A DNA stretch of 64,000 bases from the NCBI GenBank assembly GCA_902800795.1, contig CADCFQ010000008.1, positions 26,790 through 90,789 of the forward strand, written 5' to 3'. The notes under the pieces are model-generated. The model did no database searches. It worked only from the letters and a program-made list of their open reading frames with translations, and was not told where the DNA came from. The first letter of the stretch is position 1. Each line of letters opens with the position of its first letter. The position numbers and the translations under genes are program-made. Source of the DNA: an uncultured Ruminococcus sp. (lineage in GTDB: Bacteria; Bacillota; Clostridia; Oscillospirales; Ruminococcaceae). Shown one piece after another: positions 34,285 to 42,711 of the stretch.

Positions 34285-35289
34285 ATGAACAAAAAACTCA
34301 GATCAATCCTGCCCATAGGCACAGGCATAGCGCTTATTGCGGCCGGAGCAGCGATGATGATAAAAGCATCTGTGCCGTATTATGACAGGACGTATTTCGC
34401 AATGGACTGTCCCTGCGAGATAAAGATATACTCAAAGGAAGACTATACCGGAGAGCTGGGCGACAGGATAACAGAGCTGGACGAAACGCTGTCGGCCTAT
34501 TATGAGAGGTCCGAGATAACCAGGCTCAATTCCTGCGGAAAGCTTGAAAAGGCAGGAAAAGATACGACGGACATTATAAAAAAGTCAATGGAGCTGTATC
34601 AGACCTACGGCGGCTGCAACATAACCATCGGGGCTGTCACAAAGCTGTGGGATATCAGCGGCGACCCGAGGGTGCCCTCGGATGATGAGATAGAAAAGGC
34701 GCTTGAAAGCGTTGACATTTCAAATATAAAGCTTGACGGCGAGAGTGCCGAGCTTATGGACGGCGCTCAGATAGACCTTGGCTGTGATGCCAAGGGGTAT
34801 GCTCTTGACGAGGCAAAAAAAGAGCTTGATAAGCTGAAAGCGGATGCGGCTGTGGTAAGCTTCGGGTCTTCGGTGCTCTGCTATGGCAAAAAGCCCGACG
34901 GCAGCAGCTTCACTGTAGGGATAAAGGACCCGATGACAGCAGAAGGGATCTGCGCCGAGGTGGAGCTTGATGAGTGCTTCCTTTCCACATCGGGGGGCTA
35001 TGAGCGCTTCTTTGAAGCAGACGGCGTGACCTACTGCCATATCTTCGATGAGAAAACAGGCAGACCCACGGATTCGGATCTTCTGTCGGTGACAGTCGTC
35101 GGCGGCAGCGGCATACTGACGGACTTTCTCTCGACACGGATATATCTTGACGGGACGGCAGGGTTAGAAAAATGGCTGGCGCTTGATGAAGCAAGTGTCA
35201 TAGCTATCGACGGCCGTGGGCAGGTATACTGCTCTGACGATATAAAGGACAGTGTTAAGATCACCGGAGACGGTTTTAAACTGATATGA
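34285..35289 (+). CDS. apbE: FAD:protein FMN transferase ApbE
   Basis: The 334-aa protein has an N-terminal export/anchor helix, then the ApbE fold with QIDLGCDAKGYALD, FDEKTGRPTDSD and the metal-site region ILTDFLSTRIYL. ApbE links FMN to a Thr in membrane partners; RnfG and RnfD, encoded downstream, carry such Thr sites. No Shine-Dalgarno sequence is seen before the ATG. It is first in the Rnf unit. Confidence 0.93.
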   Translation: MNKKLRSILPIGTGIALIAAGAAMMIKASVPYYDRTYFAMDCPCEIKIYSKEDYTGELGDRITELDETLSAYYERSEITRLNSCGKLEKAGKDTTDIIKKSMELYQTYGGCNITIGAVTKLWDISGDPRVPSDDEIEKALESVDISNIKLDGESAELMDGAQIDLGCDAKGYALDEAKKELDKLKADAAVVSFGSSVLCYGKKPDGSSFTVGIKDPMTAEGICAEVELDECFLSTSGGYERFFEADGVTYCHIFDEKTGRPTDSDLLSVTVVGGSGILTDFLSTRIYLDGTAGLEKWLALDEASVIAIDGRGQVYCSDDIKDSVKITGDGFKLI

Positions 35290-35330
35290 TTTCATTTTGG
35301 CTCACGCCATATGTTAGGGGGATATAAACT

Positions 35331-35981
35331 ATGCTTGAAAGAATGGATAAGTTTTTTGAAAGCAGGATCGACACTTATGAGGCTCATATGCTCGAAGAGA
35401 TCGAAGGCGCCAAGGAATTCTATTCCTACACTGCCCTGCAGCTTCCCAAAAAAGACGGAGCAAGGATACTCGATCTTGGCTGCGGAACAGGACTCGAGCT
35501 TGAATATCTCTATGCCATAAACCCCGGGGCTGCCGTGACAGGCATCGACCTTTCCCAGGCTATGCTGGACAAAATGAAAGCAAAGTTCCCTGACAAAAAG
35601 CTAAGAGCCGTAAAAGGGTCCTTCTTCGATATCATCTTCGGCATAACCGCCTTTGATGCGGTGGTCAGCGTTGAAGCGCTCCATCACTATACTCAGCGCA
35701 GCAAGGCGGCACTGTTCCGCCGTGTGCGTCAGGCGCTCAAGCACGGGGGCTATTTCCTGCTGTGCGACTTCCATGCGGAGTCGGAGCTGGAGGAAAGAAA
35801 GAATTTTGATGACCTTGACCGCCTGAGACATGAGGAGGGCATGGGCTATGACGTCATCTGCCACTATGATACGCCACTGACGCTGGAACACGACCTTGAA
35901 GCTCTTAGAGCCGCAAACTTTTCAAGTGTTGAAGTGCTCAAGAGCTGGGGCAGCACCTCGCTCATCAAAGCTTCGTTATAG
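35331..35981 (+). CDS. Class I SAM-dependent methyltransferase
   Basis: The 216-aa protein has motif I ILDLGCGTGLELEYL, then GIDLSQAMLD and FDAVVSVEALHHY. Target unknown; small molecule more likely than nucleic acid. GGGGGATATAAACT precedes the ATG. It lies between apbE and rnfC with short gaps, so it is cotranscribed, but no link to Rnf is known. Confidence 0.9.
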   Translation: MLERMDKFFESRIDTYEAHMLEEIEGAKEFYSYTALQLPKKDGARILDLGCGTGLELEYLYAINPGAAVTGIDLSQAMLDKMKAKFPDKKLRAVKGSFFDIIFGITAFDAVVSVEALHHYTQRSKAALFRRVRQALKHGGYFLLCDFHAESELEERKNFDDLDRLRHEEGMGYDVICHYDTPLTLEHDLEALRAANFSSVEVLKSWGSTSLIKASL

Positions 35982-36019
35982 GCTTTGCAAACTAAAATAT
36001 CCGTTCTGAAGGAGATACT

Positions 36020-37321
36020 ATGAAGATAAACGGCGTTAAGCTCAGACACAACAAAAACACCGCCGGCTGCGAGACCCTCGAACTGCCCGTTCCGGAAAAG
36101 GTCGTTATCTCTATGGGGCAGAGCATGGGCAAAGCCTGCGGACCCCTAGTCAAAAAGGGCGACCACGTTTATGTGGGAACGAAGATCGGCGACAGCGACC
36201 ACATTATGTCCTGTCCTGTTCATTCTTCCGTTTCGGGAACAGTGACAGGGATAACCGAAAGACTGCGTGCAAACGGCTCGGTCTGTAAGGCGGTAGAGAT
36301 AGAATCCGACGGCAGGCAGGAGCTTGACCCGGAAATAAAGCCGCCGGATATCCATGACAAGAAGAGCCTATGTGAGGCGCTCAGAGAATCAGGCTGCTGC
36401 GGACTCGGCGGTGCCGGGTTCCCCACACATCTGAAGCTCAACTATAACGAAGAGAGCACCAGTGTGGATACGCTGATAATAAACGCCGCCGAGTGTGAGC
36501 CTTATATAACAGGCGATGACAGAGAGATGATCGAAAACGGCGACGATGTTATCGACGGCATAGCTCTCGTTATGGATATGCTCCATATAGAGAAAGCCTA
36601 TATCGGCATAGAGGACAACAAGCCCCAGGCTATCAGGAACATGATGGAGAAGGCGGCGCAGTATGACAATATCAACGTAAGGACACTGCGCTCATCCTAT
36701 CCCCAGGGAGCAGAAAAGGTGCTCATCTACAACCTTACCGGCAGGACAGTTGCCGAGGGCGAGCTGCCCTCATCCCAGGGCGTTATCGTTATGAACGTGA
36801 GCACCGTGGGCTTTATAGGCGCCTATGCAAAGACCGGCATCCCCCTAATAAACAGACGTGTGACCGTTGACGGAGATGTTGTCTCCACACCCTGCAATGT
36901 GAAAGTGCCTGTGGGAACGGCTATCTCGAAGATACTTAAATTTGCGGATGCGGATATAGAGAACGCACAGAAGATAATCTGCGGCGGACCTATGATGGGC
37001 ATCTGCATCTATGACAGAGACCTTCCGCTTTTAAAGACAAACAACTGTGTCCTTGCCTTCAAAAAGCCGGAGAAGAAAAAGAACGAGCTTCTTGAAAGCG
37101 ACCAGACCGCCTGCATAAGATGCGGACGGTGTATAAAGGTATGCCCTATGGGGCTTATGCCCACATATCTCGAAAAAGCCTATGACAGCGGCAACAAGAA
37201 AAGGCTGGAGCGCTTAAAGGTCGGCCTTTGCATAAACTGCGGCTCCTGCTCTTATGTCTGTCCGGCAAAAAGACCGCTGGCAGAAAAGCACCAGCTTGCA
37301 AAAGAATTACTCAGAAGATAA
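36020..37321 (+). CDS. rnfC: Rnf complex subunit RnfC
   Basis: The 433-aa protein has the NADH/FMN-type module (GLGGAGFPTHLKL, INAAECEPYITGD) and two [4Fe-4S] motifs (CIRCGRCIKVCPMGL, CINCGSCSYVCPAKRPL). RnfC is the peripheral subunit where NAD+ is reduced. It lacks the long C-terminal repeats of some proteobacterial RnfC proteins. GAAGGAGATACT precedes the start. First structural rnf gene in the order C-D-G-E-A-B. Confidence 0.97.
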   Translation: MKINGVKLRHNKNTAGCETLELPVPEKVVISMGQSMGKACGPLVKKGDHVYVGTKIGDSDHIMSCPVHSSVSGTVTGITERLRANGSVCKAVEIESDGRQELDPEIKPPDIHDKKSLCEALRESGCCGLGGAGFPTHLKLNYNEESTSVDTLIINAAECEPYITGDDREMIENGDDVIDGIALVMDMLHIEKAYIGIEDNKPQAIRNMMEKAAQYDNINVRTLRSSYPQGAEKVLIYNLTGRTVAEGELPSSQGVIVMNVSTVGFIGAYAKTGIPLINRRVTVDGDVVSTPCNVKVPVGTAISKILKFADADIENAQKIICGGPMMGICIYDRDLPLLKTNNCVLAFKKPEKKKNELLESDQTACIRCGRCIKVCPMGLMPTYLEKAYDSGNKKRLERLKVGLCINCGSCSYVCPAKRPLAEKHQLAKELLRR

Positions 37322-37334
37322 GGAGGAGACACGG

Positions 37335-38270
37335 ATGGAAAAGCTTACTGTAAGTCCGTCTCCTCATATAAGGAGCGGCATAACCACTTCAAAAATAATG
37401 CTGCACGTTATGATAGCTCTGTGCCCCGGGCTTTTTGCGGCCGCCTATTTCTTCGGCGGCAGAGCGCTTATGCTCACAGGCTTCTGTATGCTCACCGCTA
37501 TCGTGTGGGAGCGTCTTTGCAATATAGTTATGAAAAAGCCCAACACCACAGGCGACCTCTCGGCTGCGGTGACGGGAATGATACTGGCCTTCAACCTGCC
37601 GGTGACCCTGCCCTACTGGATAGCAGCTATCGGTACCTTTGTGGCGATAGTCATTGTAAAGCAGCTGTTCGGCGGTCTGGGGCAGAACTTTGCGAACCCT
37701 GCCGTTGTGGCAAGGATAGTTCTTATGCTCTCCTTCACAGGAGAGATGACCCGCTGGGTCATACCCTTTTACAACCCCGACAAGATAGTTACCTCGGCAA
37801 CACCTATCGCTACAAGAGCCGAGACCTATTTTGACCTGTTCATAGGAAAGACCGGCGGCTGTCTCGGCGAGACATCAGCAGCGGCGCTTATCCTTGGCGG
37901 TGTTTACCTCATGGCTTTCAGAATAATCACCCCTCACGCTCCTGCGGCGTTTATAGGCACCGTCTATGTGTTCTCGTGGCTCATGGATCAGGATCCGCTG
38001 TATCAGATCCTTTCCGGCGGCGTTATGCTGGGTGCGTTCTTTATGGCCACCGACTATGTGACCACGCCTGTCTCGGGCTGGGGCAAGATGATCTTCGGAA
38101 TGGGCTGCGGAGTAATAACCTGTGTTATCCGCTTCTGGGGCTCTTATCCCGAGGGCGTTTCCTTCTCGATACTGCTTATGAACATACTTACGCCCTACAT
38201 AGATATGGCGATACTGCCGAGACCCTTCGGCGCTGTTAAGAACATAGTTGACGAGGAGGGCGAGCAATGA
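37335..38270 (+). CDS. rnfD: Rnf complex subunit RnfD
   Basis: The 311-aa membrane protein has about nine helices and starts MEKLTVSPSPHIRSGITT, typical of RnfD. The flavin site region TSATPIATR contains T157, the likely FMN-bearing Thr (residue in SAT). AAGGAGGAGAC precedes ATG 37335; the frame runs on upstream into rnfC, but that is not used. RnfD conducts electrons and ions through the membrane. It overlaps rnfG by 4 nt. Confidence 0.96.
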   Translation: MEKLTVSPSPHIRSGITTSKIMLHVMIALCPGLFAAAYFFGGRALMLTGFCMLTAIVWERLCNIVMKKPNTTGDLSAAVTGMILAFNLPVTLPYWIAAIGTFVAIVIVKQLFGGLGQNFANPAVVARIVLMLSFTGEMTRWVIPFYNPDKIVTSATPIATRAETYFDLFIGKTGGCLGETSAAALILGGVYLMAFRIITPHAPAAFIGTVYVFSWLMDQDPLYQILSGGVMLGAFFMATDYVTTPVSGWGKMIFGMGCGVITCVIRFWGSYPEGVSFSILLMNILTPYIDMAILPRPFGAVKNIVDEEGEQ

Positions 38271-38827
38271 AAGAAAAGATAATGCCGCCTCTTGTGCTGA
38301 CTATCATCTGTGTTGTCATCTCGGGGCTTCTCGTGCTCGCCTACAATGCAACCTATAAGGACCTTACCGGTGTTATGACCGATGAGATGAAAAAGGGCTG
38401 CGAGAACATTTTCGGCAAGGGCGATTATGAGATAATGCTGGAGGAAAAGGACGGCAAGAAAACGCCCGTCACCTTCGGCAACGAGAATGTTGACAGCATA
38501 ATAGTCGATAAGAAAACACATAACTGCATAATAGAAATGACTGCCGACGGCTATTCAAAGGGCGGCCTTCACATCCTTGTGGGGCTTGACCTGGGCGGCA
38601 GAGTCAAGGGGATAGAGTTTCTCTCCATAGGCGAGACCCCGGGACTCGGCACAAAGGTGCAGAACAAGAGCTTTACCGATAAGTTCCTGGGGCTTGCTCC
38701 CGGAGAGAGCACCGACAATATCGACAATGTGACCGCTGCCACCTTCTCTTCAAAGGGAATGAAGGAGGCTGTCGCAGAGTGCCTGGAGCTTTATTCTAAA
38801 CACAGGGAGGCGATCATCGGTGAATGA
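38267..38827 (+). CDS. rnfG: Rnf complex subunit RnfG
   Basis: The 186-aa protein has one N-terminal membrane helix and an outer domain. The flavinylation motif DNVTAATFSS places covalent FMN on T159. GLDLGGRVKGIEFLS and ETPGLGTK are standard. It overlaps rnfD and rnfE by 4 and 8 nt. ApbE encoded upstream would attach the flavin. Confidence 0.97.
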   Translation: MKEKIMPPLVLTIICVVISGLLVLAYNATYKDLTGVMTDEMKKGCENIFGKGDYEIMLEEKDGKKTPVTFGNENVDSIIVDKKTHNCIIEMTADGYSKGGLHILVGLDLGGRVKGIEFLSIGETPGLGTKVQNKSFTDKFLGLAPGESTDNIDNVTAATFSSKGMKEAVAECLELYSKHREAIIGE

Positions 38828-39515
38828 GCATTCAAACTGGTATGAATTTTCAAAGGGCATCATCAAAGAGAACCCGAACCTGGTGACGCTTCTGGGAATG
38901 TGTCCCACACTGGCAGTCACTACCCTTGCTTCAAACGGAATAGGAATGGGGCTTGCCACCACCTTTGTCCTTGTGTGCTCGAACCTTGTGATCTCCGTTC
39001 TCAAAAACGTTATCCCAAAGGCCGTAAGACTTCCCTGCTACATCGTTATCATAGCAGGGTTCGTTACGCTGATAGACTTCCTTATGAAGGGCTATCTGCC
39101 GGCTCTCCATTCACAGCTGGGAGTTTTCCTCTCCCTCATAACGGTCAACTGTATAATCCTTGGCCGAGCAGAAGCTTTTGCCAGCAAGAACCCTGTGTTC
39201 AAGAGCGTCCTTGACGGACTTGGTATGGGCATAGGCTTCACCCTCACCCTTTTCTGTATGGGAAGCATAAGAGAGCTTCTGGGAACAGGGTCGTGGTTCG
39301 GCCTTTCGGTGCCGTGGCTTTCCAAGCACCCTATGACCGTGTTCATTATGCCCGCAGGCGGTTTCTTCGTCATGGGCATACTTATAGCGATAGTCTGCAA
39401 GCTGAAGGACAGAAAGCCGCCCAAGGAGATAGGCTGCTCATCCTGTCCCCACAAGGAGTCCTGCTCGGATGAGCAGAAGGCCGAATGTGACGGGAAGGAG
39501 GCAGAGGCTGTATGA
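38820..39515 (+). CDS. rnfE: Rnf complex subunit RnfE with a cysteine-rich tail
   Basis: The 231-aa membrane protein has about six helices with LLGMCPTLAVTTLASNGIG and the usual RnfA/E-type loops. After the last helix comes a soluble tail, GCSSCPHKESCSDEQKAEC, with four cysteines spaced C-x2-C-x5-C-x7-C. That could hold a metal or Fe-S centre; most RnfE proteins I recall end near the last helix. It overlaps rnfA by 4 nt. Confidence 0.95.
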   Translation: MNEHSNWYEFSKGIIKENPNLVTLLGMCPTLAVTTLASNGIGMGLATTFVLVCSNLVISVLKNVIPKAVRLPCYIVIIAGFVTLIDFLMKGYLPALHSQLGVFLSLITVNCIILGRAEAFASKNPVFKSVLDGLGMGIGFTLTLFCMGSIRELLGTGSWFGLSVPWLSKHPMTVFIMPAGGFFVMGILIAIVCKLKDRKPPKEIGCSSCPHKESCSDEQKAECDGKEAEAV

Positions 39516-40081
39516 GTTATATAATGATAATAGTCAGCTGCGTTTTCGTCAACAACATCGTGCTCTCACAGTTCATGGGCATCTGTCCGTTCCTTGGCGT
39601 TTCAAAGCAGGTAAAGTCTTCCGTTGGCATGGGTGCCGCCGTTATCTTTGTAATGGTGTGTGCGACAGCCGTGACCTACCCGATATATCTGCTGCTGGAG
39701 CGTTTTGAGATAACGTATCTCCGGACAATAGCCTTTATCCTTGTGATAGCTTTGTTCGTTCAGCTTGTCGAGATGATACTCAAGAAAAAGCTGCCGCCGC
39801 TTTACAGAGCGCTGGGAGTCTATCTTCCCCTCATCACCACGAACTGTGCGGTGCTGGGCGTTACTATCGGAAACATCGACAACGACTATACCTTTACACA
39901 GTCGCTTACTAACGCTTTCGGAACAGGCGCTGCCTTCACTCTGGCGCTGGTGCTTTTCAGCGGCGTAAGAGCAAGGATAGAAGACTGTGATTTTCCCGAG
40001 ACCTTCAAGGGCGTGCCCGCAACTATGATAGCTGCGGCCATTGTTTCCCTTAGCTTTATGGGCTTTTCGGGGATAATCTGA
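39512..40081 (+). CDS. rnfA: Rnf complex subunit RnfA
   Basis: The 189-aa membrane protein has six helices and the conserved loops NNIVLSQFMGICPFLGVS and TTNCAVLGVTIGN. Paired RnfA and RnfE cysteines are thought to hold an intramembrane Fe-S centre; the needed Cys in GICPF and TNCAV are present. It overlaps rnfE by 4 nt and precedes rnfB by 22 nt. Confidence 0.97.
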   Translation: MSYIMIIVSCVFVNNIVLSQFMGICPFLGVSKQVKSSVGMGAAVIFVMVCATAVTYPIYLLLERFEITYLRTIAFILVIALFVQLVEMILKKKLPPLYRALGVYLPLITTNCAVLGVTIGNIDNDYTFTQSLTNAFGTGAAFTLALVLFSGVRARIEDCDFPETFKGVPATMIAAAIVSLSFMGFSGII

Positions 40082-40103
40082 CTATTTTGAAAGGAAGCTG
40101 AAA

Positions 40104-40892
40104 ATGACAGCTTTGATCCCAATCGGTATTTTTGCGGCTCTCGGAGCCGTTTCGGGCATAGCCCTGACTGTTGCCTCAAAGGTGTTTGAGGTAAAGGAAG
40201 ACAAGAGGATAGCCGAGATAGGCGATACCCTGCCACAGGCTAACTGCGGCGGCTGCGGCTATTCCGGCTGTGCCGATTATGCGGCGGCCGTTGTTGAAAA
40301 GGGCGCTGCCTGTAATCTCTGCCGTCCCGGCGGAGATGCTGCTGCGGCAAAGATAGCGCAGATAATGGGCCAGGAAGCACAGGACGTTATCGAGCTTACG
40401 GCCTTTGTCCGCTGCGCAGGAGACTGCAACAGCACCGAGCATAAATATATCTACGACGGCATACAGAGCTGTGCGGCCTCCAACAGGTATTACAGCGGAA
40501 GCAAGCTCTGCACAAGCGGCTGTCTTGGCTACGGAGACTGTGTGAGCGCCTGCCCTAACGGCGCTATACAGATAAAAGACAGGATAGCTAAAGTAGACCA
40601 GAAAAAGTGTATAGGCTGCGGCCTTTGTGCTACGGCCTGTCCTAACAAGATAATCAGCATAAGGCCTGCCACCCAGGTATATGAGGTATACTGCGTTTCA
40701 CGCTCCAATGCCAAGGAGACAAGAGCTGTGTGCCCCAACGGCTGTGTGGCCTGCAGGATGTGCGAGAAGGCCTGCCCGTCAGGAGCAATAAAGGTCGAGA
40801 ACAACCACGCTGTGATAGACTATGACCTGTGTACCGGCTGCGGCGAATGTGCCAAGGCCTGCCGCTTCGGCGTCATCAAAGAGGTCAGGTGA
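40104..40892 (+). CDS. rnfB: Rnf complex subunit RnfB
   Basis: The 262-aa protein has an N-terminal membrane helix, a [4Fe-4S] domain (NCGGCGYSGCADYA), then several ferredoxin-type motifs: CVSACPNGAI, CIGCGLCATACPNKI, CVACRMCEKACPSGAI and CTGCGECAKACRFGVI. RnfB takes electrons from reduced ferredoxin. GAAAGGAAGCTG precedes the start. It completes the six-gene set rnfCDGEAB. Confidence 0.97.
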   Translation: MTALIPIGIFAALGAVSGIALTVASKVFEVKEDKRIAEIGDTLPQANCGGCGYSGCADYAAAVVEKGAACNLCRPGGDAAAAKIAQIMGQEAQDVIELTAFVRCAGDCNSTEHKYIYDGIQSCAASNRYYSGSKLCTSGCLGYGDCVSACPNGAIQIKDRIAKVDQKKCIGCGLCATACPNKIISIRPATQVYEVYCVSRSNAKETRAVCPNGCVACRMCEKACPSGAIKVENNHAVIDYDLCTGCGECAKACRFGVIKEVR

Positions 40893-40928
40893 CAATGAAG
40901 ATCACCAACCAATGAAAAGAGGGACGTT

Positions 40929-42623
40929 ATGACAGAACTGTTCTATACAATAATGTTTCTGCTGTCGCTGGGGCTGACGCTGGTATACACCTTTTTATGG
41001 CACAAACACCTGGACGTTCATTTCACGATCATTTTTATCCTTATACCCATATCGAATATGGGCTATGTTCTGTTTCAGAGAGCCGATACTCTGGGCGAAG
41101 CGATCACGGCAAACAAGATCGTTTATCTGGGCGGCTGCTATGCGCCGCTGTTCATAATGCTCAGCGTTTTCAGCCTGTGCCACATAAAAGTGAACCGCTG
41201 GGTAAGAACGGGGCTCACCGTTATATCAAGTGTTTTCTATCTGTTCATCCTTACTATGGAGCGAACCACCCTTTATTACAAGAGCCTTGAATATGTCAAG
41301 GAAAACGGCATCGTTACCTTGAAAAAGGAATATGCTTTTGTGCATAACTTTTTCTATGTGTTCGTCACGTTCTGCTTTATGGCGGGCGTGTTTGCGATGA
41401 TCCATTCCTACTATCTGAAAAAGGACGTTTCAAGAAAGATCATCTATCTGCTGATGATACCGAACCTTGTGGCGATGATAACCTTCTTCGGCGGAAGACG
41501 TGTCATACACAACGTGGAGTTTTTGCCTGCGGCTTATGTGTTTGCCCAGACCTTCTACCTTATGATAATGCACAGGGTATGCTTATATGACATAACGGAC
41601 ACGGGCATCGACTCGCTGGTGGAAAAGGGAGACACAGGTTTTATCTCCTTCGATTTCAAGTATAACTACCTCGGAAGCAACGAGACCGCCAAGAATATCT
41701 TCCCGGAGCTTTACCACCTGACGGTGGACAAGCCTGTGACAGACCACGCCGGCTTCGGCGAGAAGATAACGACCTGGCTCAAAGACTTCAAGGCTGACCC
41801 CACCAAGAACGAAGTCCACTATGACAAGGGCGAGCAGAGCTATCTTATCAGCATAAACTATCTGTTCGACGGCACCACCAAGCGTGGATATCAGTTCTTC
41901 CTGACAGACGACACCAAGAACCAGCAGTATATCTCTCTGCTCAACAGATTCAACACCTCTCTCCAGGATGAGGTGGCCGAAAAGACAAAGCATATCGTTG
42001 AGATGCATGACAAGCTGGTGCTTGGCATGGCGACCATGGTCGAAAGCCGTGACAATTCGACAGGCGGCCATATCAGAAGGACAAGCGATGTTGTAAGGAT
42101 ACTTGTAGGCGAGATAAAGAAGAACAATGTGTTCGGCCTTACCGACAATTTCTGCAAGTGTATAATCAAGGCGGCACCTATGCACGACCTCGGAAAGATA
42201 GCCGTCGATGACGCTATACTGAGAAAGCCCGGCAGGTTCACGCCGGAAGAATTTGACAAGATGAAGGTCCACGCCGCCGAGGGAGCAAAGATAGTCCATC
42301 AGATACTTGAAGGCACCGAGGACGTTGAGTTCCACATTATTGCGGAGAATGTGGCCCATTATCACCACGAGCGCTGGGACGGCTCGGGCTACCCCGACGG
42401 ACTCAAAGGCGAAGCTATTCCCATTGAAGCCAGGATAATGGCTGTGGCCGACGTTTACGATGCCCTTGTGAGCAAGAGAGTTTACAAGGAGCGTATGTCT
42501 TTCGAGCAGGCAAACGAGATCATCATGGAAGGCATGGGCAAGCACTTTGACAAGAGACTGGAGCCCTACTATGTAAGCGCCAGACCTATGCTTGAAAAAT
42601 ACTATTCGGAGAATGACAGCTAA
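40929..42623 (+). CDS. Membrane-bound HD-GYP domain protein
   Basis: The 564-aa protein has seven or eight N-terminal membrane helices (to about residue 210), a PAS-like linker (FISFDFKYNYLGSNETAKN), a coiled segment, and a C-terminal HD-GYP domain with HDLGKIAVDDAILRKPG, HHERWDGSGYPDGLKGE and AVADVYDAL. HD-GYP domains usually degrade cyclic di-GMP. It follows rnfB by 36 nt with no terminator between, so it is probably the last gene of the rnf unit. The ligand of the membrane sensor is unknown. Confidence 0.93.
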   Translation: MTELFYTIMFLLSLGLTLVYTFLWHKHLDVHFTIIFILIPISNMGYVLFQRADTLGEAITANKIVYLGGCYAPLFIMLSVFSLCHIKVNRWVRTGLTVISSVFYLFILTMERTTLYYKSLEYVKENGIVTLKKEYAFVHNFFYVFVTFCFMAGVFAMIHSYYLKKDVSRKIIYLLMIPNLVAMITFFGGRRVIHNVEFLPAAYVFAQTFYLMIMHRVCLYDITDTGIDSLVEKGDTGFISFDFKYNYLGSNETAKNIFPELYHLTVDKPVTDHAGFGEKITTWLKDFKADPTKNEVHYDKGEQSYLISINYLFDGTTKRGYQFFLTDDTKNQQYISLLNRFNTSLQDEVAEKTKHIVEMHDKLVLGMATMVESRDNSTGGHIRRTSDVVRILVGEIKKNNVFGLTDNFCKCIIKAAPMHDLGKIAVDDAILRKPGRFTPEEFDKMKVHAAEGAKIVHQILEGTEDVEFHIIAENVAHYHHERWDGSGYPDGLKGEAIPIEARIMAVADVYDALVSKRVYKERMSFEQANEIIMEGMGKHFDKRLEPYYVSARPMLEKYYSENDS

Positions 42624-42631
42624 AGACACTG

Positions 42632-42704
42632 AGTGCAAAAAACGGTACCTCACCCCGAAGGGGGTGAGGTACCGTTTTCGCCTGAAGCTGCTCGCACGGC
42701 AGCA
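42632..42704 (+). repeat. Hairpin repeat element, copy 2 (terminator-like)
   Basis: AACGGTACCTCACCCC (42641-42656) pairs with GGGGTGAGGTACCGTT (42661-42676) over a GAAG loop, then TTTT. The flanks AGTGC-AAAAAA and CCTGAAGCTG-CTCG-CAC-GGCAGC match copy 1 at 28553-28623. Compensating changes (AAAGG/CCTTT versus AACGG/CCGTT) keep the stem. It ends the rnf unit and the convergent SDR gene. Confidence 0.85.
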
Positions 42705-42711
42705 CCTTTGC

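Noticed and set aside
41583..42653. 356-codon minus-strand frame opposite the HD-GYP gene
   Set aside because: The plus-strand protein has membrane helices and intact HD-GYP motifs; the antisense frame has none.
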